Part shown: piece by piece, positions 35,705-45,080 of the stretch
How the letters are laid out: the number at the start of each line of letters is the position of its first letter
Position numbering within the stretch: the stretch's first letter is position 1
Assembly: GCF_022458745.1 (NCBI RefSeq)
Contig: NZ_JAJJJF010000001.1
Location: 496,001 to 560,000, forward strand
Direction: 5' to 3'
Length of the DNA stretch: 64,000 nucleotides
Source of the DNA: Bacillus piscicola
GTDB taxonomy: Bacteria > Bacillota > Bacilli > Bacillales > Marinococcaceae
Program-made: the position numbers and the translations under genes
Notes under the pieces: model-generated
Database searches by the model: none
Seen by the model: the letters and a program-made list of their open reading frames with translations, nothing else
Told to the model about the DNA's origin: nothing

Positions 35705-36727
35705 GTGGGACCGTTCAAATTAAAACTAATAGGCATGGCCGCAGCTTTACTTGTTGTGTCCGGCATCGTGTTTCTGCTGCCCCAGTATTCATTTTCGGAG
35801 ATAAATGAACAAAATGACGAAGAAGTACAGGTTTCGAACAACGTAGAAAACAATGTGAAGGGTAATCGTACAAACGTGAATAACACTATCCGAAATGAGA
35901 TCGATAGGAACGGAGAGACAACTATAGATAATAATACAGTCAATAATGTTGAGGTAACAGTAGATGTTAGCGTTTCTAATACGATCGACAATAACGTGAA
36001 GGAGAAAGGGGAGAGCAGTGAAGGTTCCAATGACAACGGGAAGGGAAACAGCTCCGGTGATAATGGGAACGGTGAAAATAACAAATATCTTTGGGGTGTT
36101 GATACAGCATCAATAGCGGATAAAAGCCTGGTTGAATGTGTAGAAAAAAACTATGGAAATCCGAAGGTGTGGGGTCGTTATTTAGGCACGAAGGATGGGG
36201 TCTCACGTGGAATAACAATGCCAGAAATAGAGCGACTTCGTGAAGATGGGGACCATGTTCTTCTTATCTGGAATCATTTTGAGAATGCAACGGGCTTTGA
36301 AAAGGGACAACAAGTAGCACAAGAAGCGATCAAGATGGCGGATGAGTTTGGGGTACCACAGGGTACAGCGATCTTTGCAGACGTGGAACCTACTTATCCT
36401 GTAGACGCTGCGTTTTTGCAGGGCTGGTATGCGGGTTTCCAAGAATCAAGGTATAAGGCCGGTGTTTACGGAGTGTTTGATCCAAACTCGGAGGTGCGAG
36501 CTGCTTTTAATGAGGCAGCAGGTGAGAGCAATGAATTTCAAGATAACACTTACGTATGGTCTGCTGCTCCACAGGTCGGTGTGACTACAAAAAAGAATGC
36601 TCCTTCGTATCAACCAGAAGCTCCGAAAGACTCACTTTCGTGGGGATGGCAATATGGAATCGAGGCAGAGACGTGTAATATCGATACTAATTTATTTAAA
36701 AGTGATTTAATAGAGGTATCGTGGTGA
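35705..36727 (+). CDS. DUF1906 glycoside-hydrolase-like protein with Asn-rich linker
   Basis: 340-aa protein, probably surface-anchored. A single N-terminal hydrophobic segment (about 6-28) is an uncleaved anchor or signal. Residues about 35-125 are low-complexity, rich in Asn with Asp/Glu/Ser/Gly (many NN and NNV steps). From residue 128 a DUF1906 (Rv2525c-like) TIM-barrel domain follows: WGVDTASIADKSLVECVEKN, VWGRYLG, DHVLLIWNHFENATGF, GTAIFADVEPTYPVD and GWYAGFQESRYKAGVYGVF. The Asp and Glu at the barrel ends suggest hydrolase activity, unproven. GTG 35705 is a tentative start with a weak SD. Confidence 0.75.
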   Translation: MGPFKLKLIGMAAALLVVSGIVFLLPQYSFSEINEQNDEEVQVSNNVENNVKGNRTNVNNTIRNEIDRNGETTIDNNTVNNVEVTVDVSVSNTIDNNVKEKGESSEGSNDNGKGNSSGDNGNGENNKYLWGVDTASIADKSLVECVEKNYGNPKVWGRYLGTKDGVSRGITMPEIERLREDGDHVLLIWNHFENATGFEKGQQVAQEAIKMADEFGVPQGTAIFADVEPTYPVDAAFLQGWYAGFQESRYKAGVYGVFDPNSEVRAAFNEAAGESNEFQDNTYVWSAAPQVGVTTKKNAPSYQPEAPKDSLSWGWQYGIEAETCNIDTNLFKSDLIEVSW

Positions 36728-36742
36728 CTCTAAATAAAGATA

Positions 36743-36784
36743 AAGCGTCTTTCTATCTTATAATAGAATGACGCTTGTTTTTTT
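36743..36784 (+). terminator. terminator of the DUF1906 gene
   Basis: AAGCGTC..TTCTAT/AATAGAA..GACGCTT hairpin followed by GTTTTTTT. Confidence 0.85.
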
Positions 36785-36814
36785 AAACCATATAGTGTTT
36801 CGTTTTTTATGTCT

Positions 36815-36967
36815 CTATGAAAAACTGAGTAATTCAAAGGAAGGTGGGATCAGTAAACCGCGTTGTTTCATTTCGGAACGCAGTAACTCGATGAAATCCC
36901 TCTCCAGATCCAATTCGACCGCTTGCTTATAAGCTTCTACTAAAACTTGATTTGAGATGTGCTGCAT
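36815..36967 (-). CDS. sda: sporulation histidine-kinase inhibitor Sda
   Basis: 50-aa helical-hairpin checkpoint protein that binds KinA/KinB-type sporulation kinases and blocks phosphorelay entry during replication stress. The sequence fits Sda along its length: MQHISNQVLVEAYKQAVELD then LERDFIELLRSEMKQRGL; the second helix RDFIELL is the kinase-contacting part. ATG 36967 has an AAAGGGGA SD on the minus strand; the frame extends further upstream but without a better start. Upstream I see no clear DnaA boxes, unlike B. subtilis sda. Confidence 0.85.
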   Translation of the reverse strand: MQHISNQVLVEAYKQAVELDLERDFIELLRSEMKQRGLLIPPSFELLSFS

Positions 36968-37187
36968 AGCGATTTGATCCCCTTTAATTTTATTACTAAA
37001 GCATATGCAATAGAGAGTGCCTAACATACTCAATTCCGATTGTAAACCAATGTATTTTAAAATGCAATGAATAAATATAAAAAGTAGTGATTAATGCATT
37101 TTTGTTTTTTACTTGAAAACACATAGGAAAAAGGACAAACTGATATAGATAGTAGGTACGTTATTCATTTACTTAGGAGGAGTTTTT

Positions 37188-38363
37188 GTGAGCTTTGAGA
37201 ACGTCATAAATCGAAAAAATACGAACTCTCTTAAATGGGATCATACAGCAGAACGGTACGGTGCTCAGGAATTATGGCCGATGTGGGTGGCGGATATGGA
37301 TTTCAGAGCCCCTGAACCGGTGATCGAAGCGATGCAGGACGTACTGAATCACGGTGTGTTTGGTTACCATCGGAGACCAGAATCACTGCGGGAAGCAACA
37401 ACAGCCTGGATTGCGAAACGGTTCGACTGGATGGTGGAGAACAAGCAGTTGGTTTTTACTCCAGGAGTTGTACCAGCCATTAGCCATGTTATTCAGACAT
37501 TTACCGAGAAGGGTGACGGGATCATCATTCAGCCGCCTGTTTATTATCCGTTTTATTCACTCATTGAGAGTAACGAGCGCAAGTTGTTGCGTAATCCTTT
37601 AAAGGAAACAGAACAGGGATTTACAGTGGACTTAGAAGACTTAGAGGTACAGATGCAAAAAGGTGCTAAAATGCTATTATTATGCAGCCCTCATAATCCG
37701 ATTGGCCGTGTGTGGTCAGCAGATGAGCTTGAAAACATTGCCATGCTGTGTGAAAAATATAACGTCCTTGTCGTTTCTGATGAAATACATGCCGACCTTG
37801 TTTTGCAGGGCAAACATATTCCCTTTGCCAAAGCAGCAGCCAAGAAAGACATTAATGTCGTTACATGTATGGCGCCTAGTAAAACGTTTAATTTGGCTGC
37901 GTTACAATTGTCCTATGTTATCTTCGAAAAAGAAGAGTTACAAAAAGCATACGAGGCCCACCTGCAACAACAATTTGTCGGGATTGACAGCCCTTTTGCC
38001 ACCGCGGCGGCTGAAGCTGCTTATCGTGAGGGTGAGACGTGGCTGGAGGAAATGCTTGATTACGTTCGCGGTAACGTCCGCTATGTAAAGGAATTTGTAG
38101 ATACGAACATGAACTTATTAGATGTGATGGAGCCGGAAGGGACATACTTAGTATGGGTAGATATGCGTAAGTTAAATATGGATGCATCTGAGTTAGAATC
38201 GTGGCTGAGAAAAGAGGCACAGGTTGCTTTTAGCGATGGCCACATTTTTGGTAAAGAAGGGGCTGGTTTTGTGCGGATTAATGTAGCGTGCCCTCGTGCT
38301 AATGTGGAAGAAGGACTGCACCGTTTACAGTCGGCATACGATACACTTATTTCATCCAAGTAA
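37188..38363 (+). CDS. patB: PatB/MalY-type cystathionine beta-lyase
   Basis: PLP-dependent C-S lyase (391 aa, aminotransferase fold I) cleaving cystathionine or cysteine to thiol/sulfide, pyruvate and ammonia. Motifs: PMWVADMDFRAPEPVIEA at the N terminus, LLLCSPHNPIGRVWSADEL, VVSDEIHADLVL, and the PLP lysine in APSKTFNLAALQ near residue 232. GTG 37188 follows AGGAGGAG. Confidence 0.9.
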   Translation: MSFENVINRKNTNSLKWDHTAERYGAQELWPMWVADMDFRAPEPVIEAMQDVLNHGVFGYHRRPESLREATTAWIAKRFDWMVENKQLVFTPGVVPAISHVIQTFTEKGDGIIIQPPVYYPFYSLIESNERKLLRNPLKETEQGFTVDLEDLEVQMQKGAKMLLLCSPHNPIGRVWSADELENIAMLCEKYNVLVVSDEIHADLVLQGKHIPFAKAAAKKDINVVTCMAPSKTFNLAALQLSYVIFEKEELQKAYEAHLQQQFVGIDSPFATAAAEAAYREGETWLEEMLDYVRGNVRYVKEFVDTNMNLLDVMEPEGTYLVWVDMRKLNMDASELESWLRKEAQVAFSDGHIFGKEGAGFVRINVACPRANVEEGLHRLQSAYDTLISSK

Positions 38364-38506
38364 AGTTATAAACAGGAATAAAAATAGGAATACGATAATA
38401 GATTTAATTAACTCCTCATTTCATGTTTAAATTGTCAACGAATGTGGAATAGAAGATAGGGGGTTTGTGTAGAAATAGTAAAATGATAAAAGGAGTCCTG
38501 TCTAAT

Positions 38507-38656
38507 ATGAAGCAAAGCGTTATAAAGGAAGAACTCCGCAGACAATTTGAGAACGATTTAAACCGTCCTTTGAAAGCTGAGGAAAAAGCATTTGTTGAAT
38601 GGATGGCTGATCGGCAATGTGAGGAAACATTAGTTATTGAAAGGAAAGACATCTGA
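38507..38656 (+). CDS. small hypothetical protein
   Basis: 49 residues: a highly charged, probably helical peptide (RRQFENDLNRPLKAEEKAFV) with a single Cys. AAAGGAG lies 11 bases before ATG 38507, and it precedes the YwpF-like gene by under 100 bases on the same strand, so they may be co-transcribed. I do not recognise the family. An upstream in-frame start at 38465 lacks an SD. Confidence 0.55.
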   Translation: MKQSVIKEELRRQFENDLNRPLKAEEKAFVEWMADRQCEETLVIERKDI

Positions 38657-38748
38657 AGCGTAATATAAACGCAGTATTGGAAGGAGAACAAGAAGACTGT
38701 CTTAGGCAGTCTTTCTTGTTTTTAGAGAAGGAGTGTACAGGAAGGAAA

Positions 38749-39216
38749 ATGAAGACTTTTCGACTGGTTTCATTACATTTATTACTGAACGCGGAAGGGA
38801 AGATTACCCAAAAAATCATCCCTTTGCAACAAGGACTAATCATTAACCGCGAAGAAAAGGATGGCACATGGTTAATTGAGGCGGTCGTCTCCAACGAACA
38901 CAAGGAATTTTTCGACAAGCGAAAAGAAACAGAAGAAACAATGGTGCTGGAAGTGCTCATCACAGATGAAAAAAACGAACCTGCCCTATTTGTGGGACAA
39001 GTAAAAGACACAGTTGAATTAAGCGAGCACATTAGTGTGATGATTTCTGCTACAATAACTACAGGTAAAGACGATGTTTCAAGTTTGATTTTAGAAGATC
39101 TCATTAATGATGGCTTCTCTGGAAAAGAATTATTACAGGAGTTTGCCAATCGTAAGGAAGACCAAGCACAATGGTCTAAAAAGCTTGCAGAAAACATTTA
39201 TAATAATCTTGAATAG
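38749..39216 (+). CDS. YwpF-like protein
   Basis: 155-aa soluble protein resembling the YwpF family: opening MKTFRLVSLHLL, then PLQQGLIINREEKDGTWLIE and a C-terminal LEDLINDGFSGKELLQEFAN. Function unknown in the family. ATG 38749 follows AGGAAGGA directly; an earlier in-frame ATG at 38677 has no SD. It lies between patB and ytkD. Confidence 0.65.
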   Translation: MKTFRLVSLHLLLNAEGKITQKIIPLQQGLIINREEKDGTWLIEAVVSNEHKEFFDKRKETEETMVLEVLITDEKNEPALFVGQVKDTVELSEHISVMISATITTGKDDVSSLILEDLINDGFSGKELLQEFANRKEDQAQWSKKLAENIYNNLE

Positions 39217-39271
39217 CATGCAATAGTTAGTTTTGCTTATGTGTAAGTATGATGATATGAGGACGGTTGAA

Positions 39272-39748
39272 ATGAAAGTATACACGTTTCGTGATTTTAA
39301 CAAAAATGAGGTTGATTTGGCCTTTACCAAGAATTATTTTTCTGAAGAACCAGGACATGTCTGGGTAGTCAGCCGGCATGTAAACGAGTGGCTTCTTACA
39401 AATCACACCCGAAGAGGATTAGAATTTCCGGGAGGTAAGATTGAAATAGGAGAGTCTGCCAAAGAGGCCGCAGTGCGGGAAGTATGGGAAGAAACGGGCG
39501 GCGTGATAAGGGATATTTCAGAAATTGGCCAGTACAGAGTCCAAGGCAAAGCAGAAACGATCACTAAAAGCTTATTTTATGCTGACATTAAAAGAATTGA
39601 AAAAAAAGAGGATTATTTAGAAACGAAGGGACCGGTTCTTGTAAAGTGCCTACCTGAAAATATCAAAAACAATCCACTTTATAGTTTTATTATGAAAGAT
39701 GACGTGTTGATCCATGCTTTGCATGTTACAGAAAAATTTCGCGAGTAG
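39272..39748 (+). CDS. ytkD: Nudix hydrolase YtkD
   Basis: 158-aa Nudix enzyme. The Nudix box is at about residues 58-80: GGKIEIGESAKEAAVREVWE followed by ETGG. Flanks VWVVSRHVNEWLLTNH, RGLEFPGGK and GPVLVKCLPENI match YtkD, a nucleoside-triphosphate/8-oxo-dGTP hydrolase also described as an RNA pyrophosphohydrolase. ATG 39272 gives the usual YtkD length and has AGGACGG upstream. It is convergent with pckA, as in B. subtilis. Confidence 0.88.
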   Translation: MKVYTFRDFNKNEVDLAFTKNYFSEEPGHVWVVSRHVNEWLLTNHTRRGLEFPGGKIEIGESAKEAAVREVWEETGGVIRDISEIGQYRVQGKAETITKSLFYADIKRIEKKEDYLETKGPVLVKCLPENIKNNPLYSFIMKDDVLIHALHVTEKFRE

Positions 39749-39853
39749 GAGAGAAACCGCAATTACATTGCCTCTCATTCTTATGTAGCAACGACTTCCC
39801 AATGATATGTCCTGCTTACATATACATATTTTTTCTGTTTGAAAAGCAAGCAT

Positions 39854-39887
39854 AAAAAAAACCTTCCTGTAATAGGAAGGCTTTTTG
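39854..39887. terminator. bidirectional terminator between ytkD and pckA
   Basis: AAACCTTCCT-GTAAT-AGGAAGG hairpin with A-run on one side and CTTTTT on the other. Confidence 0.88.
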
Positions 39888-39899
39888 GAAAGGCTGTCG

Positions 39900-41504
39900 T
39901 TATTCAATGGTTTCAGTAGCGAGTACTTTTGGTCCGGCGTTCTTAATTTCCTCAGAGGCATCGGAAAACTTTTCGAAGTTCTCTTGGAATTTAGATGCTA
40001 GTTCTTTGGCTTTTTTGTCATATGCTTGTGGATCAGACCATGTTTGCTTTGGAAGCAGTACTTCGTCTGGTACTCCCGGGCATTGGGTTGGCACATGCAA
40101 ACCGAAGATAGCGTCTTCTGTGGTATCTACTCCGTCCAATTCTCCAAGAAGTGCTGCCTGAATCATCGCTCTTGTATAAGAAAGTTTGATACGGTCTCCT
40201 ACACCGTAAGGACCACCTGACCAGCCGGTATTAACGAGAAATACGTTTACGTCATGCTGGAGAATCTTTTCACCAAGCATTTCCGCGTAAACAGAAGCGT
40301 CTAGCGGCAAAAATGGGGAGCCAAAGCATGTAGAGAATGTGGCTTCGGGTTCCGTGATTCCGCGCTCCGTGCCGGCAAGCTTACTTGTGTACCCGCTTAA
40401 AAAGTGGTACATCGCTTGTTCTTTTGTCAATTTGCTGATTGGAGGAAGGACTCCGAAGGCATCAGCTGTTAAAAAGATAATAGTAGAAGGATGCCCAGCC
40501 ATACTTGGTGTCAACGTATTCGGGATGTTCTCAATTGGATAAGCAGCCCTCGTGTTTTCTGTTAAGTCTGTATTGTCGTAGTCAGGTAAACCAGTCTCAG
40601 GATCAACGTACACATTTTCTAACACAGTCCCAAAACGAACGGCATTCCAAATTTGCGGTTCTTTTTCGTATGATAGGTTCACACACTTCGCGTAGCAGCC
40701 GCCTTCAATATTAAAGACTCCGTTATTAGACCAACCGTGTTCATCGTCTCCGATCAAATGACGGTTCGGATCCGCAGAGAGCGTTGTTTTTCCGGTTCCG
40801 GAAAGTCCGAAAAAGAGAGCAGTGTCGCCTTCCTCCCCAACATTTGCGGAACAATGCATAGGCAGAACGCCGCGTTGTGGAAGCAAGTAATTCATAATAG
40901 AGAAAACAGATTTTTTCATCTCACCCGCATACTCGGTACCGCCAATCAAAACGATACGTTCTTCAAAAGAGATGATGATGAAGGTCTCTGATTTTGTTCC
41001 ATCAACTTCCGGGTCAGCTTTAAAGTTCGGCGCTGCAATAATGGTGAATTCAGGGTTATGATTTTTCAGTTCATCTTCGTCTGCACGAATGAAAAGCTGG
41101 CGAGCAAATACGTTATGCCATGCATATTCATTAATGACTTGGATAGGAAGCCGATATTGGGGATCGGCACCGGCAAATCCTCTCGTCACAAATAATTCTT
41201 CATCTTCTTTTAAATGATCCATCACTTTTTTGTATAAGGAAGAAAAGGTTTCTTTGCTTATCGGCTGATTCACAGCTCCCCAATTAATCTGATCGCTAAC
41301 AGAGGATTCATCTACAATATATTTGTCTTTTGGAGATCTTCCTGTATACTTTCCAGTCTCCACACTCAAAGCGCCCTTTGAGGTCAGGACCCCTTCATTA
41401 CGCATGAGCGACTTCTCGATCAGTTTGGATAACGGCAAGTCCATAAGCACGTTTCCTCCATGAAGAAGCTGGGATAATTCAGTTTTGAAATTGATCGTCG
41501 TCAT
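39900..41504 (-). CDS. pckA: phosphoenolpyruvate carboxykinase (ATP)
   Basis: Gluconeogenic enzyme (534 aa) converting oxaloacetate and ATP to PEP. Motifs: [13 protein letters not shown] near residue 55, [20 protein letters not shown], kinase-1a P-loop [17 protein letters not shown], and [11 protein letters not shown] (kinase-2). Length normal. Its promoter region carries a CcpN-like site. Confidence 0.96.
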   Translation of the reverse strand: MTTINFKTELSQLLHGGNVLMDLPLSKLIEKSLMRNEGVLTSKGALSVETGKYTGRSPKDKYIVDESSVSDQINWGAVNQPISKETFSSLYKKVMDHLKEDEELFVTRGFAGADPQYRLPIQVINEYAWHNVFARQLFIRADEDELKNHNPEFTIIAAPNFKADPEVDGTKSETFIIISFEERIVLIGGTEYAGEMKKSVFSIMNYLLPQRGVLPMHCSANVGEEGDTALFFGLSGTGKTTLSADPNRHLIGDDEHGWSNNGVFNIEGGCYAKCVNLSYEKEPQIWNAVRFGTVLENVYVDPETGLPDYDNTDLTENTRAAYPIENIPNTLTPSMAGHPSTIIFLTADAFGVLPPISKLTKEQAMYHFLSGYTSKLAGTERGITEPEATFSTCFGSPFLPLDASVYAEMLGEKILQHDVNVFLVNTGWSGGPYGVGDRIKLSYTRAMIQAALLGELDGVDTTEDAIFGLHVPTQCPGVPDEVLLPKQTWSDPQAYDKKAKELASKFQENFEKFSDASEEIKNAGPKVLATETIE

Positions 41505-41552
41505 GGCGGCAAAACCCTTTCTTTAATTAATATCATCGCTTATTTATGAAAT

Positions 41553-41580
41553 AGTATAACACATTTATATATATAGTCTA
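41553..41580 (-). promoter_or_regulatory. possible pckA promoter overlapped by a CcpN-like site
   Basis: Minus strand: TAGACT (41575-41580), 16-base spacer, TATACT (41553-41558). TGTGTTATACT (41553-41563, minus) fits TRTGHYATAYW, the CcpN consensus as I recall it, and overlaps the -10. Ten-base arms AAATAGTATA (41549-41558) and TATACTATTT (41579-41588) flank the segment. CcpN represses gluconeogenic pckA in B. subtilis. Confidence 0.5.
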
Positions 41581-41683
41581 TACTATTTAAAAATTTTTGT
41601 TAAAACATTTTGTGTCTAATATTTAGCGTCTATGATCATGATTATGTTACGGTCTAGATAAGGGCCAATAAGGAGGAGGCACA

Positions 41684-42034
41684 ATGACGGAAAAAACTTC
41701 TTTCATTGTTTTTTATGATGGATCCTGCTCGTTTTGCAGAGATATAAGGAGGAAATTAGAGAGTTGGGACCGCACTTCTCTGTTAACGTGGCGATCCATC
41801 ACAGAGCCGGGCATTTTTAAAGAGTTTCCGTTTTTAAATAAAGAAAAAGTTCAATCAATGATGCACCTGTTTGAATATGATACTTATTTATATACAGGAT
41901 TTGCAGCTGTTAAAAGAATCATGCAGCTTTTTCCACAGACAAAAGCTATTTCTACTATCTTTATTCTCCCAGGTGCAGAGTGGACCGGTCGGAAAGTGTA
42001 TCGGCTTATTGCTAAAAATCGCCACATTTTTTAA
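41684..42034 (+). CDS. DCC-family (DUF393) thiol-disulfide-like protein
   Basis: 116-aa protein of the DUF393/DCC family with the diagnostic YDGSCSFCRDI (DxxCxxC) near residues 11-21 and a conserved TGFAAVKRIMQLFP region. Thought to be thioredoxin-like; function unknown. TGAGGAGG-like AAGGAGGAG SD. It lies alone between pckA and the metK S-box leader, divergent from pckA. Confidence 0.82.
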   Translation: MTEKTSFIVFYDGSCSFCRDIRRKLESWDRTSLLTWRSITEPGIFKEFPFLNKEKVQSMMHLFEYDTYLYTGFAAVKRIMQLFPQTKAISTIFILPGAEWTGRKVYRLIAKNRHIF

Positions 42035-42139
42035 ATAAGTTGTTTTTTAACAAGCACAAGTGCGATATTAGTTCGACTGTACAAGGTGTGTTTTTGCGTT
42101 TATTAGGGATGAAGATATTTTCGTTCCCTTCCGTACCGT

Positions 42140-42168
42140 TTGACAGTTCCCTCAGACTGCGTTATGAT
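42140..42168 (+). promoter_or_regulatory. sigma-A promoter of the metK leader
   Basis: Perfect TTGACA (42140-42145), 17-base spacer, TATGAT (42163-42168), placing the transcript start just before the S-box aptamer. Confidence 0.8.
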
Positions 42169-42183
42169 AATCGCGAACGGATA

Positions 42184-42296
42184 CTCTTATCCCGAGCTGG
42201 CGGAGGGACAGGCCCTGTGAAGCCCAGCAACCATCCTCAATCACGAGGCAAAGGTGCTAACCTGGAGAGACGGTTATCGTCTTGGAAGATAAGAGG
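42184..42296 (+). ncRNA. SAM riboswitch (S-box, SAM-I)
   Basis: P1 stem CTCTTAT (42184-42190)/ATAAGAG (42289-42295). Core signatures GAGCTGGCGGAGGGAC, GGCCCTGTGAAGCCCAGCAA and AAGGTGCTAACCTG are present in order. Controls metK by SAM-induced termination. Confidence 0.95.
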
Positions 42297-42314
42297 CGAA
42301 AAAGGTGAACGTTA

Positions 42315-42357
42315 AAAAGACCCTTTTCCTCGCCATGGGAAGGGGTCTTTTATTTTT
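42315..42357 (+). terminator. S-box terminator
   Basis: AAAGACCCTTTTCC/GGGAAGGGGTCTTT hairpin followed by TATTTTTTT. Confidence 0.9.
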
Positions 42358-42468
42358 TTAGAGGTTATTCAAAAGTTGTGTGAATAACGACCTTATCGTC
42401 TTGCTGTAGGCATGCATGTGGGAATGAGTGCCGTATTTAAACATACGAAGCGAAGGAGGCAGTTGTAC

Positions 42469-43683
42469 GTGTCAACTACTGAAGGAAGATTATTCACCTC
42501 AGAATCTGTCACGGAAGGACACCCAGACAAAATTTGTGACCAAATTTCAGATGCAATTCTAGATGAGATTCTTAAAGAAGATCCAAATGCCCGTGTTGCT
42601 TGCGAAACAATCGTCAACACAGGGCTGGTGCTCGTAGCAGGCGAGATCACGACTTCTACATATGTAGATATTCCAAAAATCGCGAGAGAGACATTAAAAG
42701 AAATCGGGTATACGCGAGCGAAATACGGTTTTGATTATGAAACGTGTGCTGTACTAACTTCTATTGATGAACAATCCGCTGATATTGCTCAAGGTGTAGA
42801 TAAAGCATTGGAAGCTAGGGAAGGAAATATGACGGAGGAAGAGATAGAGGCGATAGGAGCAGGTGACCAGGGATTAATGTTTGGTTATGCTACAAATGAA
42901 ACAGAAGAATTAATGCCGCTACCTATTTCCCTTTCACACAAATTAGCACGCCGGTTAGCTTACATTAGGAAAGAAAAGATTGTACCGTACTTACGCCCAG
43001 ACGGAAAAACGCAAGTGACGGTGGAATACGGGGAAGACGGGAAACCAAAGAGAATCGATACAATTGTGATCTCTACTCAGCATAGTGCAGATGTCACGTT
43101 AGAACAGATCGATCTTGATCTGAAAGAACATGTGATTGCATCTGTAGTGCCTGAGGAACTTCTCGACGAGGAAACAAAATATTTCATCAACCCGACCGGC
43201 CGCTTTGTTATCGGTGGTCCTCAGGGAGATTCCGGATTGACCGGAAGGAAGATTATTGTGGATACGTATGGAGGTTATGCACGGCACGGAGGAGGTGCTT
43301 TTTCTGGTAAAGATCCCACGAAAGTGGACCGCTCTGCCTCTTATGCCGCTCGCTATGTCGCGAAAAATATTGTTGCGGCCGGGTTAGCAGAAAAGTGTGA
43401 AGTGCAGTTTGCATACGCGATCGGTGTTGCGAAGCCAGTATCCATTTCTATTGAGACGTTTGGAACTGGAAAAGTACCAGAGAGTATTCTTGTAGATCTT
43501 GTTCGAAACAACTTTGATTTACGCCCCGCAGGAATCATAAAAATGCTTCATCTTCGCAATCCTATTTACCGCCAGACAGCAGCCTACGGACATTTTGGCC
43601 GCACGGATATAGCGTTACCTTGGGAAGAGACAGATAAGGCCGAGCTCTTACATGAACTGGCGATGAAGCAAAAGGAACTTTAA
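42469..43683 (+). CDS. metK: S-adenosylmethionine synthetase
   Basis: MetK (404 aa) makes SAM from methionine and ATP; SAM feeds the many Cbi methyltransferases of this window. Motifs: [20 protein letters not shown] at the N terminus, [12 protein letters not shown], and the P-loop-like [19 protein letters not shown]-type region (here [20 protein letters not shown]). GTG 42469 follows AAGGAGG; ATG 42412 lacks an SD and is in the leader. Confidence 0.96.
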   Translation: MSTTEGRLFTSESVTEGHPDKICDQISDAILDEILKEDPNARVACETIVNTGLVLVAGEITTSTYVDIPKIARETLKEIGYTRAKYGFDYETCAVLTSIDEQSADIAQGVDKALEAREGNMTEEEIEAIGAGDQGLMFGYATNETEELMPLPISLSHKLARRLAYIRKEKIVPYLRPDGKTQVTVEYGEDGKPKRIDTIVISTQHSADVTLEQIDLDLKEHVIASVVPEELLDEETKYFINPTGRFVIGGPQGDSGLTGRKIIVDTYGGYARHGGGAFSGKDPTKVDRSASYAARYVAKNIVAAGLAEKCEVQFAYAIGVAKPVSISIETFGTGKVPESILVDLVRNNFDLRPAGIIKMLHLRNPIYRQTAAYGHFGRTDIALPWEETDKAELLHELAMKQKEL

Positions 43684-43705
43684 AGTTAAATACTAACATG
43701 AGAGA

Positions 43706-43747
43706 AATAAGAAGCCACCTCAACTATTGTGGAGGCTTCTTATTTTT
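43706..43747 (+). terminator. terminator of metK
   Basis: AATAAGAAGCC/GGCTTCTTATT hairpin followed by TTTT. Confidence 0.88.
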
Positions 43748-43805
43748 GCATGAAAGATAGAATAGGTAAAAAATAGTTTCTTTCAGGAGATCTTAAGAAA
43801 TTTAA

Positions 43806-43834
43806 TTGACGAACTTTGTGGAAAAAGGGATAAT
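43806..43834 (+). promoter_or_regulatory. sigma-A promoter of the TRAP/catabolic cluster
   Basis: TTGACG (43806-43811), 17-base spacer, GATAAT (43829-43834), about 165 bases upstream of dctP. The rest of the 43748-43998 region is AT-rich, with the inverted repeat at 43955-43972 and no gene. Confidence 0.65.
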
Positions 43835-43954
43835 GAATAAGGTTGCAGCAGATCATAAATTTCTTTATCTAAACAGCCAAAAATAATCAATCCACTGTAG
43901 TAGGTACGGACAACGAAAAGGTGGTGAATTTACAGTAATATTTGTATTAAGCAA

Positions 43955-43972
43955 TTATCAAAAAATTGATAA
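43955..43972. promoter_or_regulatory. inverted repeat, candidate operator in the dctP leader
   Basis: TTATCAA-AAAA-TTGATAA, perfect 7-base arms, 26 bases before the dctP start. It could bind the PucR-type regulator encoded downstream or fold as a weak hairpin; no consensus known to me supports either. Confidence 0.35.
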
Positions 43973-43998
43973 AAGATAAACTAAGAGGGGGAAACAAC

Positions 43999-45069
43999 AT
44001 GAAAAAGTCCTGGGTATTGCTGATTGGAGCGCTGCTTCTATCTCTTATGCTAGCTGCGTGTGGTGGTAACAGTGAAGAACCTGCGGCTGAAGGATCAGAC
44101 GGAGCAGAAGGTGACAATGCTGGCGGAGGAGATGCTGAGCTAACGATTACATTCAGTCACAACCAACCGGTAGAAAGTCCTGAGCATGTGGGGGCAGAAG
44201 CGTTTAAAAAATACGTGGAAGAAAATTCTGATGGTAAAGTGGCCGTTGAAGTATATCCTGCATCACAGTTAGGAAGCTTACGCGAACAAGTGGAAGGTAC
44301 GCAAATGGGTGAGATTGATATTACGATGCAGCCTACAGCAGTAGTTTCACCGTTCGTTGACGATATCAAAGTAGTTGATCTTCCATATTTGTGGCCTGTG
44401 GAAACTGAAAAAATGTATGAAGTGCTTGACAGTGAAGTAGGAGATGAAATTCTGGCTACCCTAAACCAAGGTGGGTTTAAGGGACTTGGTTTCTGGCCAG
44501 GCGGGTACAAATTGTTCACTACGAAAGACAAAGAAATTCATGCACCAGAAGACTTTAAAGGGGTGACAATGCGGACAATGGAATCTCCTACCCTGATAGC
44601 ACAATATGAAGCTTGGGGTGGAAATGCAGTTCCAGTACCGTATGCTGAGGTATACAATTCCTTGCAGCAAGGAGTTGTGGATGGTCAGGAGAACCCTTTG
44701 CAAACCGTTTTCTTAAATAATTATCATGAAGTCCAGAACAATATTATTGAGTCACACCACGGTACGATGACGTATGTATTGATGGCGAATCAGGGATGGT
44801 TTGACGGTCTGTCTGAAGAGCAACAGAAACTTATTCAAGAGGCAGAGGTTGAGGGTGTGAATGCTGCGAGAGAATCGCTTGCAGAGACAGAAGATGATTA
44901 CCGTCAACAGATTATTGATTCAGGTGTGAACTATTACGAGTTTACAGATGAAGAGATTGAAGCATTTAAAGAAGTGTCTTTACCTATTCATGAATCTGAG
45001 TATGACAAGCCTGAACAGCAAGAATTATTACAAAAAATTTATGATAAGATAGACGAAGTAACCCAATAA
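43999..45069 (+). CDS. dctP: TRAP transporter substrate-binding lipoprotein (DctP family)
   Basis: 356-aa extracytoplasmic binding protein. Signal peptide with lipobox LAAC (about Cys18), a Gly/Glu/Ala linker, then a DctP domain from about residue 38 (LTITFSHNQPVESPEHVGAE). The substrate-contacting region FKGVTMRTMESPTLIAQYEA carries the Arg that in DctP/SiaP proteins binds a carboxylate; WGGNAVPVPYAEVYNSLQQG and VDGQENPL follow. So an organic acid ligand is likely. AGAGGGGG SD. First gene of the catabolic block. Confidence 0.9.
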   Translation: MKKSWVLLIGALLLSLMLAACGGNSEEPAAEGSDGAEGDNAGGGDAELTITFSHNQPVESPEHVGAEAFKKYVEENSDGKVAVEVYPASQLGSLREQVEGTQMGEIDITMQPTAVVSPFVDDIKVVDLPYLWPVETEKMYEVLDSEVGDEILATLNQGGFKGLGFWPGGYKLFTTKDKEIHAPEDFKGVTMRTMESPTLIAQYEAWGGNAVPVPYAEVYNSLQQGVVDGQENPLQTVFLNNYHEVQNNIIESHHGTMTYVLMANQGWFDGLSEEQQKLIQEAEVEGVNAARESLAETEDDYRQQIIDSGVNYYEFTDEEIEAFKEVSLPIHESEYDKPEQQELLQKIYDKIDEVTQ

Positions 45070-45080
45070 TACAAGTAAAC

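Noticed and set aside
36968-37033. 22-residue N-terminal extension of Sda
   Set aside because: Sda proteins are about 46-52 residues and the SD lies right before ATG 36967.
38634-39197. 187-codon minus-strand frame opposite the YwpF-like gene
   Set aside because: Ser/Phe-rich antisense translation; the plus-strand gene has the SD and family signatures.
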